Origin: Salinigranum marinum
Lineage (GTDB): Archaea; Halobacteriota; Halobacteria; Halobacteriales; Haloferacaceae
NCBI RefSeq assembly: GCF_024228675.1
Contig: NZ_CP100461.1
Location: 3,469,398 to 3,533,397, forward strand
Length of the DNA: 64,000 nt
Direction: 5' to 3'
Position numbers and translations under genes: made by a program. Under the pieces are notes generated by a model. The model searched no databases. It saw nothing but the letters and a program-made list of their open reading frames with translations, and was not told where the DNA came from. This document shows, in pieces, positions 41,764-50,611 of this stretch. Each line of letters opens with the position of its first letter. Positions within the stretch are counted from its first letter, which is position 1.

Positions 41764-42276
41764 ATGAGTGACCTGACGGCGACGCTGCACACGACGAAAG
41801 GCGACATCACGGTCGAACTCTACCCCGAGAAGGTGCCGAACACGGTCGAGAACTTCGTCGGTCTCGCCACCGGTGACCAAGAGTGGGAGGACCCCGAGAC
41901 GGGCGAGACACGCACCGATCCGCTGTACGAGGACGTACTCTTTCACCGAATCATAGACGACTTCATGATCCAGGGTGGCGACCCGACGGGAACCGGTCGG
42001 GGCGGCCCCGGCTACTCGTTCGACGACGAGTTCCACGACGACCTCAGCCACGACGGCCCGGGCGTGCTCTCGATGGCGAACAGCGGACCGAACACCAACG
42101 GTTCGCAGTTCTTCATCACGCTCGACGCGACCCCGCACCTCGACGGTCGCCACGCCGTCTTCGGGCGCGTGATCGACGGCATGGACGTCGTCGAGGAGAT
42201 CGGCTCCGTGCGGACCGACCGCGACGACAAGCCGCACGAGGACGTCCTCCTCGAATCCGTCGACGTCGATCGCTAA
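41764..42276 (+). CDS. Cyclophilin-type peptidylprolyl isomerase, cytosolic
   Basis: A 170-aa cyclophilin: [53 protein letters not shown] (catalytic Arg in FHR and the QGGD motif), [21 protein letters not shown] and [12 protein letters not shown]. It accelerates proline cis-trans isomerisation during folding. It has no signal and starts at ATG 41764. A close paralogue with a lipoprotein signal follows 94 nt downstream, so the two arose by tandem duplication. Confidence 0.93.
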   Translation: MSDLTATLHTTKGDITVELYPEKVPNTVENFVGLATGDQEWEDPETGETRTDPLYEDVLFHRIIDDFMIQGGDPTGTGRGGPGYSFDDEFHDDLSHDGPGVLSMANSGPNTNGSQFFITLDATPHLDGRHAVFGRVIDGMDVVEEIGSVRTDRDDKPHEDVLLESVDVDR

Positions 42277-42370
42277 GCCGCCGCATCCGTCGACGCCGAC
42301 GATTAGCTCTCCGAACCCGCGGCGGGCCACGAGAACCAGTAGTTATGGCGATCGGGACGTTTCAGAGCGT

Positions 42371-43063
42371 ATGAACCCGACGCGACGCCACGCCCTCCGG
42401 ACCGCCGCGCTGTTGACCGCAAGCGTTATCACCGGCTGTACGTCCTCGTCGACGACGCAGACACGGACGCGAACACGGACGCCGACGGGGTCACCGCCGG
42501 CCGCAGAGAACGCCACCGCGGCGGCGGGCATGGACGGTCACCCCTCGGCACGGCGGGCGACGCTGCACACGACGAAGGGCGACATCACGGTCGAACTCTA
42601 CTCCGAGAAGGTTCCGAAGACGGTCGCCAACTTCGTCGGCCTCGCCACCGGACAAAGGGAGTGGGAGGACCCCGAAACGGGCGAGACGCGCACGGACCCG
42701 CTGTACGAGGACGTACCCTTCCACCGGGTCATCGACGACTTCATGATCCAGACCGGCGATCCGACGGGGACCGGCCGCGGCGGCCCCGGCTACACGTTCG
42801 CCGACGAGTTCCACGACGACCTCCGCCACGACGGCCCCGGCGTGCTCTCGATGGCGAACCGCGGCCCCGACACCAACGGCTCGCAGTTCTTCATCACGCT
42901 CGCCGCCCAGCCGCATCTCGACGGGAGACACGCGGTCTTCGGGCGCGTGACCGACGGGATGGACGTCGTCAGGGAGATCGGCTCCGTCCCGACCGACGGG
43001 GCCGACAGACCCCGCGAGGAGGTCCGTCTCGCATCCGTCGACGTGGCCAGCGGTGACCGCTGA
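42371..43063 (+). CDS. Cyclophilin-type peptidylprolyl isomerase with lipoprotein signal
   Basis: A 230-aa protein. The first about 60 residues are a signal and linker: [23 protein letters not shown] has a twin-Arg motif and a lipobox Cys (C23), then a Thr/Ser-rich spacer. Residues about 62-225 are a cyclophilin domain nearly the same as the upstream gene ([44 protein letters not shown]), though QGGD has become QTGD. It should work on the outer face of the membrane, folding exported proteins. A tandem duplicate that acquired a Tat/lipobox leader is the simplest history. Confidence 0.92.
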   Translation: MNPTRRHALRTAALLTASVITGCTSSSTTQTRTRTRTPTGSPPAAENATAAAGMDGHPSARRATLHTTKGDITVELYSEKVPKTVANFVGLATGQREWEDPETGETRTDPLYEDVPFHRVIDDFMIQTGDPTGTGRGGPGYTFADEFHDDLRHDGPGVLSMANRGPDTNGSQFFITLAAQPHLDGRHAVFGRVTDGMDVVREIGSVPTDGADRPREEVRLASVDVASGDR

Positions 43064-43093
43064 CCGCCGCTTGGGCGACGAGTTACGAACGAG

Positions 43094-43501
43094 TTACGGA
43101 TAGCGAGGGCCGTCGCCGGACGCCCCGTCCCAGTCACCGGGCTCGACGAGCGTCCCCTCCCCGTCGGTCCCGTGGCTCACCGCGACGCTGTGGCGGGTGT
43201 GTCTGGCGTGCGTCTCGGCCCAGCGGCGGGCGGCGCCTCGTGAGAGCCGTTCGACCCCTTCGGGGCAGTGTCGGCACCGCGCCAGCCAGGTCGCCGCGTC
43301 GTCGGGGAAGTGACCCGTATGTCGCTTGTGGTCGAGCGCGAACTGCTCGACCGCCTGGTTGCCGGCGACGAGTTCGTCGAGTTCGTACGCGAGGTCCCAC
43401 TCGCGGCCACAGCGGGTACAGGAGACGGTCGGCATGTCGTCGATCTCGTCGGCGTCGAGCGCCTCGGGCGTGTCGGAGTCCGTGTCGAAGTCGTCGACCA
43501 C
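43094..43501 (-). CDS. Hypothetical zinc-finger-like protein (135 aa)
   Basis: A 135-aa acidic protein with two cysteine pairs: CTRCGREWD and CRHCPEG, about 45 residues apart, likely one zinc site. His-rich helices lie between and after (HKRHTGHFPDDAATWLARC, HARHTRHSVAVSHG). No family recognised; it might bind nucleic acids or protein. It starts at 43501, convergent with the lipoprotein cyclophilin. Confidence 0.68.
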   Translation of the reverse strand: MVDDFDTDSDTPEALDADEIDDMPTVSCTRCGREWDLAYELDELVAGNQAVEQFALDHKRHTGHFPDDAATWLARCRHCPEGVERLSRGAARRWAETHARHTRHSVAVSHGTDGEGTLVEPGDWDGASGDGPRYP

Positions 43502-43537
43502 GAGAACACTACCCGGTCGAGCGTCTTCAACGCTCCG

Positions 43538-43825
43538 TCAGCGCGCCTCGACGCGCTCGCCGCGGCGGTGGGCGTGGCCGATCACGAACGCGACCCCGTT
43601 CCCACAGAGGAGGGCGACGAACCCGAACGGGTTCTCCGCCGTGACGCCCGTCGCGAGGAGCGGCAGGTACGACAGCGGGAGGAGCGTCGCGACCCAGAAC
43701 GCGGCGGCTCGGACCGACCCCGTGAGGCGGACGACGAGCGTCGCGAGGAGGCGCTGGAGGCGATCGATCCCTTCGATGGCGGTGCGGGCGACCTGTTCGG
43801 CGAGGGCGTGTTCGGAGACGGACAT
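43538..43825 (-). CDS. Small membrane protein (95 aa), unknown function
   Basis: A 95-aa protein with two hydrophobic segments in the second half: SVRAAAFWVATLLPLSYLPLLATG and NPFGFVALLCGNGVAFVIGHA. The first half is helical and charged (SVSEHALAEQVARTAIEGIDRLQRLLATLVVRLTG). The ATG at 43825 is preferred over 43864. No family recognised. It lies 36 nt upstream of the zinc-finger protein on the same strand and may be co-transcribed with it. Confidence 0.65.
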   Translation of the reverse strand: MSVSEHALAEQVARTAIEGIDRLQRLLATLVVRLTGSVRAAAFWVATLLPLSYLPLLATGVTAENPFGFVALLCGNGVAFVIGHAHRRGERVEAR

Positions 43826-44224
43826 AGGGGACGATCTTCGAGTGATCCATCGGGGGCCACCCACCTATAACCGGGAAACCGTTGGCCGCTGTTCAGACGC
43901 TTCACGTCGGTTCGTCGCTGGATCGGAGAACCGTTCGGACAGTTTATCGACGACACAGACAGTTCGAGACCGTTCATGGCGCTTTCAAAAGCCGTTTCTT
44001 CGAGAACGTCGAATCCGACCGAGTCGACCGATGCCGAGCGACGTGGATCGGTGCTGACCGAGTCGACCGATGCCGACCGATGCCGAGCGACGTAGACCGA
44101 TGCTGACCGAGTCGACCGACGTGGATCGGTGTCGACCGATGCCGAGCGACGTGGACCGATACCGAGGCAGTACTCGAACACGCCTCGTCGAAAGCGTCTC
44201 GGTCCTGGCCGCCGACCGCCACCC
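43826..44224. repeat. Intergenic tandem-repeat array upstream of the deaminase gene
   Basis: From 44017 to 44166 the word GACCGAGTCGACCGATGCCG and derivatives are repeated in three units starting at 44017 (39 nt), 44056 (49 nt) and 44105 (about 60 nt). The core CCGATGCCGAGCGACGTGGA recurs with small changes, and ACCGAT/ATCGGT half-sites make local dyads. There is no coding potential of its own; frames through it give Arg/Asp/Ser-rich nonsense. The left part (43826-44016) has no notable feature beyond a short TTTATCGA element. Confidence 0.8.
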
Positions 44225-44710
44225 ATGGACGACGGAGCCGACCACGCGGACGCGGCCGAGACCGACGAACGGTTCCTCCGGCGGGCGCTGGCACTCGCCC
44301 GGGAGGCCGCCGCCGACGGCAACACCCCCTTCGGGTCGTTGCTCGTCCACGACGGCGAGGTGATCGCCGAGTCGAAGAACACGACGCTGACCGACGAGGA
44401 CGTCACCGCCCACCCCGAACTCAAACTCGCCCGGTGGGCCGCGCGGGAACTCGCGCCGGCAGCGCGCCGCGAGACGACGATGTACACGAGCACCTATCCG
44501 TGCATGATGTGTTCGGGCGCGATGGCGTACGCGGGGCTCGGTCGGCTGGTGTACAGCGTCGACGGCGAGACGGCCGCGACGCTCTCGCCCGCGAGACCGA
44601 ACGACGACGTCCCGACGAGCGACTATCTGCACGAGCGCGACGACGTGACCGTCGTCGGGCCACTCCTGCGGGCCGAGGGGGAGGCAGTCCACCGCGAGTG
44701 TTGGGATTGA
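44225..44710 (+). CDS. Nucleoside deaminase (CMP/dCMP deaminase superfamily)
   Basis: A 161-aa zinc deaminase: H-P-E at 63-65 (TAHPELKLAR) supplies the zinc His and catalytic Glu, and C93-x-x-C96 (YPCMMCSGAM) the other ligands. The early motif TPFGSLLVHDGEVIAESKNTT is typical of guanine deaminase/TadA-like enzymes. H-P-E rather than H-A-E is seen in the guanine-deaminase-like group. Free-base or nucleoside deamination is expected. It starts at ATG 44225, directly after the repeat array. It converges on the paralogous membrane genes. Confidence 0.88.
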   Translation: MDDGADHADAAETDERFLRRALALAREAAADGNTPFGSLLVHDGEVIAESKNTTLTDEDVTAHPELKLARWAARELAPAARRETTMYTSTYPCMMCSGAMAYAGLGRLVYSVDGETAATLSPARPNDDVPTSDYLHERDDVTVVGPLLRAEGEAVHRECWD

Positions 44711-44718
44711 GTCCCGCC

Positions 44719-46089
44719 TCAGCCGGTCCGCTGCCTCGCCCCAGTGAACCACGGCGGGGGCGCGGGTGAGCCGTCCGCGGGGACGCGGTAGCGAAACGTC
44801 ACGTCGACGTCGACCGCGGGTGAGCCGTCGCGGGTCGCGAGCACGTACGAGACGGAGAGCGACCGGACGAACCCATCGGCGGTGACACGCGCCCGGGCGG
44901 CGTACCCTGCGACGTTCGGATCGCCGGAGCCGTTCAGCGTCACCACGGCGACCGGGGGTGCCGTGTCGACGACCGTCCGCTCGACCGTCGACGACCGCGC
45001 CGAGAGACACCACCGGAGATACCGCGAGGCGCGCCACCCCTGTTCGCCCGCCGGCGGCACGTCGCCGAGTGATCGGGTGACGACCTCCCCGTCGGCGGCC
45101 GACGGGCGGTACCGAACCGCTCCGTCGGCGTACGAGGGACGGGCGGCGACGGGGGTCAGCCCGACGGGATCGCCCATCCACTCGACCCTGGAGACGAACT
45201 GACGGCGCGACCCGACCCGGACGGTCTCCGTCCCGCGGGCGGTGACGGAGCCGTTCACCGACTCGACGTAGCTGAGCTCCCAGCGGTACGAGCGGTTGCC
45301 GAGCGCCGCCGCGTGTGCCGCCGCGAGCGCGTCGGCGTCCGTCACGCCGTCGACGGACACCCCCGGCGCGAGGGCGCGGTCGGCCCCGGCCTCTCCCGGC
45401 CCGGCCGCCCCCGCGGATCCGAGCGTCGTCCGCGCTCCGCTCCCGATCGCCCGGCCCCCGCTCGTCTCCTCGCCGTCGGGCGCGACCGATCCCGGAGCCA
45501 GCGGGACGGAGACGGAGACCGAATCGACCGCCTCGGACGCCCAGGGGAACGGGGACGCCGTCGCACCCACACCCGCACCGGAGAGCACGACACCGAGCAT
45601 CGCGAGTGTGACGAGGACGACGACCGCGCCGGCGAGAACGGTCGGGGACGACCGGCCGTGCGTGGCGCGCCGGGCGTCCCTGTCTGCCCGGGTCGGCACC
45701 GGTTCGACCGCCGAGACGGGGCGGCTGAACTGCTCGCGGAAGACGGCGTCGGCGGCCGCGCGGTCGAGGCCGTAGCGCGCGAGACCGTCGAGGTCGGCGG
45801 CCGACACGGGGTGGGCGTCGTACCGTGCCGCGATTCGCTCGGCCCGTGCGGTGTCGACGGCGACGACCCGATCGATCCTCGACGGCGTGGCTCGGCGCGT
45901 TCCGAGACCGTCGAGGACCGCGAACCGCCGGCCGGTGACGACGAGGACGCGGTCGCCGTCGACGACCACCACGCTCCCGTCGACGCGCGTCTCAGCACCG
46001 CGGGCGGCGTGGAGCGCCCTGACGAACTCCACGAGCGCCGCCCGGCTCCGGCCACGGAGGAGCGCCGCGAGCGTCGGACGGTTCGACAT
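44719..46089 (-). CDS. Membrane-anchored protein of unknown function, tandem paralogue A
   Basis: A 456-aa protein. Residues 1-120 form a cytosolic domain (PTLAALLRGRSRAALVEFVRALHAARGAETRVDGSVVVVDGDRVLVV and the motif LDGLARYGLDRAAADAVFREQF). One membrane helix follows (TVLAGAVVVLVTLAMLGVVLSG). The outer part has a low-complexity linker and a beta-rich C-terminal domain with NRSYRWELSYVESVNGSVTARGTETVRV and WFTGARQ at the end. The N-domain loosely recalls degenerate restriction-endonuclease-like domains of other archaeal membrane proteins; this is a guess. The adjacent gene is a clear paralogue. No known family assigned. Confidence 0.78.
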   Translation of the reverse strand: MSNRPTLAALLRGRSRAALVEFVRALHAARGAETRVDGSVVVVDGDRVLVVTGRRFAVLDGLGTRRATPSRIDRVVAVDTARAERIAARYDAHPVSAADLDGLARYGLDRAAADAVFREQFSRPVSAVEPVPTRADRDARRATHGRSSPTVLAGAVVVLVTLAMLGVVLSGAGVGATASPFPWASEAVDSVSVSVPLAPGSVAPDGEETSGGRAIGSGARTTLGSAGAAGPGEAGADRALAPGVSVDGVTDADALAAAHAAALGNRSYRWELSYVESVNGSVTARGTETVRVGSRRQFVSRVEWMGDPVGLTPVAARPSYADGAVRYRPSAADGEVVTRSLGDVPPAGEQGWRASRYLRWCLSARSSTVERTVVDTAPPVAVVTLNGSGDPNVAGYAARARVTADGFVRSLSVSYVLATRDGSPAVDVDVTFRYRVPADGSPAPPPWFTGARQRTG

Positions 46090-46133
46090 CGTCCCCCACG
46101 TCGAAGCGAGCGGGCAAGAACCCACCTCCCGGC

Positions 46134-47480
46134 TCACGCCGACGTCGGTTCCCGCTCCGTGTACCACGACGGCGGTTCGACGACCGTCCCGCCCACGTCG
46201 CGGTACTGCATCGTGAGCGAGAGACAGACCTCGCTGACCGCGGTGCTCCGCATCGGAACCAGGCAGTACGACCCCGAGTAGTAGTAGACGACGCCGTCGG
46301 GGGCGACGTGTGCGGTCGCGCTGTAGCGCCGGATGGTGCTCTCGGTCGTCCCCTCGATGTCGACGACGTACAGCCGCTGTCCACCGAGGATCGTCCGAAC
46401 GATCGACGTCTCCTGACCGTCGAGGAGGACCCCGAGGAACCGCCGGGCCCGGGACTCCTGTGGGCCGACGCCGTCGTCGAGTTCGACCGCCGACGCGGCG
46501 ACGCCCTCGTCGGTCGGCCGGTACCGCCGCTCCCCGTCGGCGTACGACGGTCCGACGGCCACCGGACCGCGGCTGACGTGGAGGCCCTCGCGGCTCACGT
46601 TCGCGACGTACGTCGACGGAGCCGCGACCGCGACCGTCTCGGTCGCACGCCCGACCTCGGTCCCGTTAGATCGCTCGACGTACGTGATTTCCCAGGTGTA
46701 CGACCGATTCGCCAGCGCCGCCGCGTGCGCGTCGGCGAGCGCCTCCGGATCGGCGACGCCGTCGGCGGTGAGTCCGGGCGCGAGGCCGAGCGGGTCGCGC
46801 TCGGCCGTTCCGTTCGCTCGGCTCGTTCTGTTCGCCACGGCGGCTTCGGCCGTCGTCGCGCCAGGTGTCGCCGTCACACCCCCTGACGCTCCCGCTCGCT
46901 CAGCCTCCCCGGCGAAGACACCGACGTCGGCCCCGAGCGACCCCGGGGCCACCGACAGGACGAGGGCGGCCAGCACAGCCGCGGCGACGACCGTCACCGC
47001 CGCCGGAACCGGCTTGCTCCTCGGCCCGTCGGGGTCGCGGCTCCCGGATCGAGTCGGGGGCGTCGCCCCCTTGGTCTCTGGGGTCGACCGGCCCGCGGGC
47101 GCGAGGTCGCCGACGGCGACTCCGAGCCGATCGCGGAAGACGGCGTCGGCGGCCGCGCGGTCGAGGCCGTAGCGCGCGAGGTCGTCGAGGTCTGTCGGCG
47201 TGAGTACCGACGCGTCGTCCCGCGCGGCGAGCGCGTCGGCGCGGGCGGGGTCGACAGCGACGACGCGGTCCGCGCGCTCGGCCGTCGTGCCGAGGCGGTG
47301 GCGGAGGCGGGCGCGGTAGCCGGCGGGGACGACCAGGTACCGCTCGCCGTCGACGACCGCCGCTTCGCCGTCGACGTGCGTCTCCGCGCCCCGTGCCGCG
47401 TACAGCGCCGCGACGAACGCCGCGATCTCCTCTCGTGGGCGACCGCGGAGGCGCGCCGCGAGCGTCGGACGGGACGGCAT
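46134..47480 (-). CDS. Membrane-anchored protein of unknown function, tandem paralogue B
   Basis: A 448-aa paralogue of the gene at 44719 with the same order: N-domain (SRPTLAARLRGRPREEIAAFVAALYAARGAETHVDGEAAVVDGERYLVV; LDDLARYGLDRAAADAVFRDRLG), one helix (PVPAAVTVVAAAVLAALVLSVA), linker, and extracellular domain (NRSYTWEITYVERSNGTEVGRATETVAV; SYADGERRYRP). The shared blocks are strong in the N-domain and in the first strands outside; the C-termini differ (WYTEREP against WFTGARQ). The genes are 44 nt apart and co-directional, so they are one operon created by duplication. Outer-domain ligand unknown. Confidence 0.78.
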   Translation of the reverse strand: MPSRPTLAARLRGRPREEIAAFVAALYAARGAETHVDGEAAVVDGERYLVVPAGYRARLRHRLGTTAERADRVVAVDPARADALAARDDASVLTPTDLDDLARYGLDRAAADAVFRDRLGVAVGDLAPAGRSTPETKGATPPTRSGSRDPDGPRSKPVPAAVTVVAAAVLAALVLSVAPGSLGADVGVFAGEAERAGASGGVTATPGATTAEAAVANRTSRANGTAERDPLGLAPGLTADGVADPEALADAHAAALANRSYTWEITYVERSNGTEVGRATETVAVAAPSTYVANVSREGLHVSRGPVAVGPSYADGERRYRPTDEGVAASAVELDDGVGPQESRARRFLGVLLDGQETSIVRTILGGQRLYVVDIEGTTESTIRRYSATAHVAPDGVVYYYSGSYCLVPMRSTAVSEVCLSLTMQYRDVGGTVVEPPSWYTEREPTSA

Positions 47481-47599
47481 CGTCGACCGTTAGGACCGGC
47501 CACGCAAGTATCCACTCCCGGTCCCGCCGATCGTCACCCACTGCTCGACCGGGACAACCGGGAGCAAAAGCGAAGCCGCCCCAGTGCGTACAGGGACTG

Positions 47600-49459
47600 A
47601 TGCGGCCACTCAACGGTGTGGCCGAGGCCTCCCCCTCCGCCAGCCCGTCCGTCGTCTCGCAGGTGTCGTTCGAGCCGACGCCGTACGTGGTTCCTGTCGT
47701 GATCGCCGCGGTCCTCGCCGTCGGCGTCGCCGTCGCTGTCCGGCGTCGCCGTGACCGCCCCGGGTCGGCGTCGATGACCGCGCTCGCGCTCGGTGCGGGC
47801 TGGTGGTCGGTCTGTTACGCGCTGGAACTGGTCAGCCCGAGCCTGGCCGGCGCGCTCCTGTTCGGGCGGCTCGCGTACCTCGGGATCGTCGTCGTCCCCG
47901 TCACGTGGTTCACGTTCGCGCTCGCGTACACCGGCCGCGGCGACCTGTTGGGCCGGGGACGACTCGTCGTGCTTGCCGCTCCGGCCGCGGCGATGGTCAC
48001 GCTCGCCTGGACGACGCGTTCGACCGGGTTCGTGTGGGCGAGCGCCGATCTGGTGCCCGCGGCGGACGGCTCCCTCGCGGTCCTCTCGGTCACGTACGGC
48101 CCCGTGTTCTGGCTGTGGACGGCGTACGCCTACGCCCTGGTCGGCGCGGGGACGCTGTTGCTGGTTGCGTCGGCCGCGAACGCTCGGCTGTTCCGGCGAC
48201 AGACGGCCGCGCTGGTGGCGGGCGTCTCCGCGCCCTGGCTCGGGAACCTGGCGTTCCTCGCCGGCGTCTCCGCGGTCGACCTCACGTCCGTCGGCTTCGT
48301 CGTCTCGGCGGTCGTCCTCGGCGGCGGCCTCCACCGCTACCGCCTGCTCGACGTCCACCCCGTCACGGGTGGCATCGCCCGCGCGGAACTCGTCGAGCGC
48401 CTCCCCGAAGTCGTCGTGGCGGTCGACGACCGGGGGCGCGTCGTCGATCTGAACCCGAGCGCCGAGTCGGTTCTCGGGACGACGCTCGACGACGCGGTCG
48501 GCGCGGAACTCCGGGCGATCGCGCCGCCGCTCGCTGATCTCGTCGACGGGATCGACCCCGGCGGCGACCCCCCCGCGGACTTCGTCGTCTCCGAGCCGCG
48601 CCGCCACTACGAGGTCCGCGTCTCGCCGCTCCGGGACGACCGGACGGCGGGACGGCTCTTGACCCTCCGCAACGTGACCGAGCGCCGCCGGCGCGAACGG
48701 GAGGTGGCCGTGCTCAACCGCGTCCTCCGACACGACCTCCGCAACGACGTCGCCGTCATCGAGAACTACGCCGCGCTCCTCGAACGCGACCCCGGCAACG
48801 AGGAGTACGTCGCTGGGCTCGCCGCCCGGGCGGCCGAAATGCGCGAACTCGTCGAGACCGTCCGGGAGGTCGAACGCCACCTTGACGCCGACGAGCCGAC
48901 GCTGTCGACGCTAAACATCGCGCGGGTGGTGCGCGAGCGGACGGCGGCGCTGGCACGGACTCACCCGGAGGCGACCGTCGAGACCGACCTCCCTGCCGAC
49001 GCGTGGGTCCGCGCGCTGGATCTCGTCGGCTCGGCGGTGGACAACCTCGTGGAGAACGCCGTCGAACACAACGACGCCGCCGCACCCCGGCTGTCGGTGT
49101 CGGTCGACCGGGTCGCGGTCGACGGCGAGCGGTACGTCGACGTCCGGGTCACGGACGACGGGCCGCCCATCCCAGCCGAGGATCTGGACGTGCTCGTCGG
49201 CCGGGAGTCGAGCCTGGACGGGGCGAGCGGGCTCGGACTGTGGCTCGTCCACTGGATCGTCACGGAGTCGGGCGGGACGGTGACACACGAGTCGGCTGAC
49301 CCGAGGGGGAACGTCGTCACCCTCCGCCTCCGCGCGCGGACGGACGAGCGGTACCACGCAGACTCCCCCAGCGAGGCGTCGGTCGAGCCGACGGAGGCGT
49401 TCGGACGCGTCGGGCCACCGAACGGCTTGAACCCGCTGGACGCGTCCCTGGCGGGGTGA
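47600..49459 (+). CDS. Sensor histidine kinase with 7-TM (histidine kinase N-terminal) and PAS domains
   Basis: A 619-aa kinase. Seven hydrophobic segments in residues about 30-245 match the histidine-kinase N-terminal 7TM domain (for example GWWSVCYALELVSPSLAGALLFGRLAYLGIVVVPVTWFTFALAY). A PAS domain follows at about 265-360 (VVVAVDDRGRVVDLNPSAESVLG). HisKA has the phospho-acceptor H378 in VLRHDLRNDVAVIENYAALL. HATPase boxes are N (DNLVENAVEHNDAA), G1 (DDGPPIP) and G2 (GLGLWLVHWIV). The C-terminal about 40 residues are a variable tail. No adjacent response regulator; the receiver proteins at 60574 and 61375 are candidates. Signal unknown. Confidence 0.9.
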   Translation: MRPLNGVAEASPSASPSVVSQVSFEPTPYVVPVVIAAVLAVGVAVAVRRRRDRPGSASMTALALGAGWWSVCYALELVSPSLAGALLFGRLAYLGIVVVPVTWFTFALAYTGRGDLLGRGRLVVLAAPAAAMVTLAWTTRSTGFVWASADLVPAADGSLAVLSVTYGPVFWLWTAYAYALVGAGTLLLVASAANARLFRRQTAALVAGVSAPWLGNLAFLAGVSAVDLTSVGFVVSAVVLGGGLHRYRLLDVHPVTGGIARAELVERLPEVVVAVDDRGRVVDLNPSAESVLGTTLDDAVGAELRAIAPPLADLVDGIDPGGDPPADFVVSEPRRHYEVRVSPLRDDRTAGRLLTLRNVTERRRREREVAVLNRVLRHDLRNDVAVIENYAALLERDPGNEEYVAGLAARAAEMRELVETVREVERHLDADEPTLSTLNIARVVRERTAALARTHPEATVETDLPADAWVRALDLVGSAVDNLVENAVEHNDAAAPRLSVSVDRVAVDGERYVDVRVTDDGPPIPAEDLDVLVGRESSLDGASGLGLWLVHWIVTESGGTVTHESADPRGNVVTLRLRARTDERYHADSPSEASVEPTEAFGRVGPPNGLNPLDASLAG

Positions 49460-50058
49460 GTCGGTCGGCTAGCCTTCCCTCGCCGTGCCCGATCGGAGGT
49501 CGTCACCGAGGACGAGCGGACTCTAGCGGAGAAGGCGAACGTGGCGGTCGTCCCAGTAGGCAGTCCAGGTGATCCGCACGCCTCCGTCTGGACGGGCACA
49601 CGGAGCGAAGGCAGTCTCCAGGGCGGTGAAACCACACCACTGGAGCGGCTTCGCCGTTTGAGCCGTTCGTTCGCTCGCGTTCTCGCTCACGAAGGCCTTC
49701 CCGGCCGGCTCGTTCATCGCGTGCCGACCGCAGGCGGTGGCGCGTGACGTCGCGCCGCCTCATCGGCGCGACTCACGCGCGAGGGATGACTGAGCGAGTG
49801 GGTCGTACGAACGAGCGACGGAATCGGCTGGGGAGGCTGTGGTGCCACCGCTCTGGCGACCGCGCGATCGGTCGAGGGACTCACGAGCTCGGTCTTCGAC
49901 GAGATGTATATCAGTTCCGCCCGTTACGAGAGACACTCGATCAGCAGTCGGGCTGGACGGGTCCACCAGCCGACGTGATGCGACACGACACGGGCAGCCT
50001 CGACCTCCCACCGGGCGCAGACGAAAGAGGAAAGACCGGGCCGCCGCTATCCACGTCA
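49460..50058. other. Intergenic region with a copy of the dispersed repeat
   Basis: About 600 nt. The right half (49790-49880) carries GAGCGAGTGGG, GAATCGGCT and the 16-nt word CACCGCTCTGGCGACC (49846-49861) also found at 41612. A weak minus-strand small ORF is listed separately. A TATATCAG element at about 49908-49915 is a candidate ferredoxin promoter element, although it lies about 145 nt upstream. Confidence 0.45.
49523..49717 (-). CDS. Possible small protein (64 aa), uncertain
   Basis: A 64-codon ORF (MNEPAGKAFVSENASERT...GVRITWTAYWDDRHVRLLR) with G/C-ending codons and two Cys. No family, ribosome site or promoter is obvious. It may be a remnant or noise; it is listed because its composition is closer to real genes than to the shadow frames around it. 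Confidence 0.3.
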   Translation of the reverse strand: MNEPAGKAFVSENASERTAQTAKPLQWCGFTALETAFAPCARPDGGVRITWTAYWDDRHVRLLR

Positions 50059-50397
50059 ATGAGCGACGCTCCCCCGAAACCGAGCGATATCGGCGACGAG
50101 GCGAACGCCCCGCCCGTCGAGGAGAAGCCGTACAAGATCATCTTCGAGGCCAACAAGTGCTTCGGCGCGGGGCGGTGTGCCGAGGTGGCGGACAACTGGA
50201 CGATGAGCATCGACACGGGGCTGGCACAGCCGCGGTCGTACTACATCGCCGAGGACGAACTGGCGGAGAACGTCGAGGCCGCGGAGGTGTGCCCGGCGAA
50301 GAAAGGGAGCGGCGTCATCCACGTCATCGACCGCCGGACCGACGAGGAGATCGCGCCGGACCCCCACGGCGACGGCACCCTGTCGGTTGACTGGTAG
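50059..50397 (+). CDS. Ferredoxin, monocluster, [3Fe-4S]-like Cys pattern
   Basis: A 112-aa ferredoxin. The motif NKCFGAGRC holds C34 and C40, and AEVCPAK holds C78; the usual middle Cys position (residue 37) is Ala. Three Cys in C-x5-C...C-P is the layout of [3Fe-4S] ferredoxins that serve P450s and similar oxygenases, although a [4Fe-4S] cluster with a non-Cys ligand is possible. The N-terminus is acidic and haloarchaeal-like. The ATG at 50059 follows a purine-rich segment. It lies 55 nt before the tRNA-Leu gene on the same strand. Redox partner unknown. Confidence 0.85.
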   Translation: MSDAPPKPSDIGDEANAPPVEEKPYKIIFEANKCFGAGRCAEVADNWTMSIDTGLAQPRSYYIAEDELAENVEAAEVCPAKKGSGVIHVIDRRTDEEIAPDPHGDGTLSVDW

Positions 50398-50451
50398 CGG
50401 ACCGCGACGGACCGAAACCGACTTTCGGGGGACGGGAGAACGGGAAGACGC

Positions 50452-50536
50452 GCGAGGGTGGCTGAGCTAGGCCAAAAGCGGCGGACTTAAGATCCGCTCC
50501 CGTAGGGGTTCGAGGGTTCAAATCCCTTCCCTCGCA
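50452..50536 (+). tRNA. tRNA-Leu(TAA)
   Basis: 85 nt, class II with a long variable arm (TCCCGTAGGGGTTC region). Acceptor GCGAGGG/CCCTCGC, discriminator A. Anticodon stem GCGGA/TCCGC with loop CTTAAGA gives anticodon TAA. T-loop GGGTTCAAATCCC. No CCA encoded and no intron seen. Confidence 0.96.
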
Positions 50537-50611
50537 TCGTTTCTGCGAACGACAGCGAGTGACCGCGTCGCGACGAGCCGCGGCTGCCGTGAGACGACGC
50601 GAGACGGCCGC

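Noticed and set aside
44017-44166. Possible CRISPR array
   Set aside because: Units are contiguous and of unequal length without unique spacers, and no cas operon is near.
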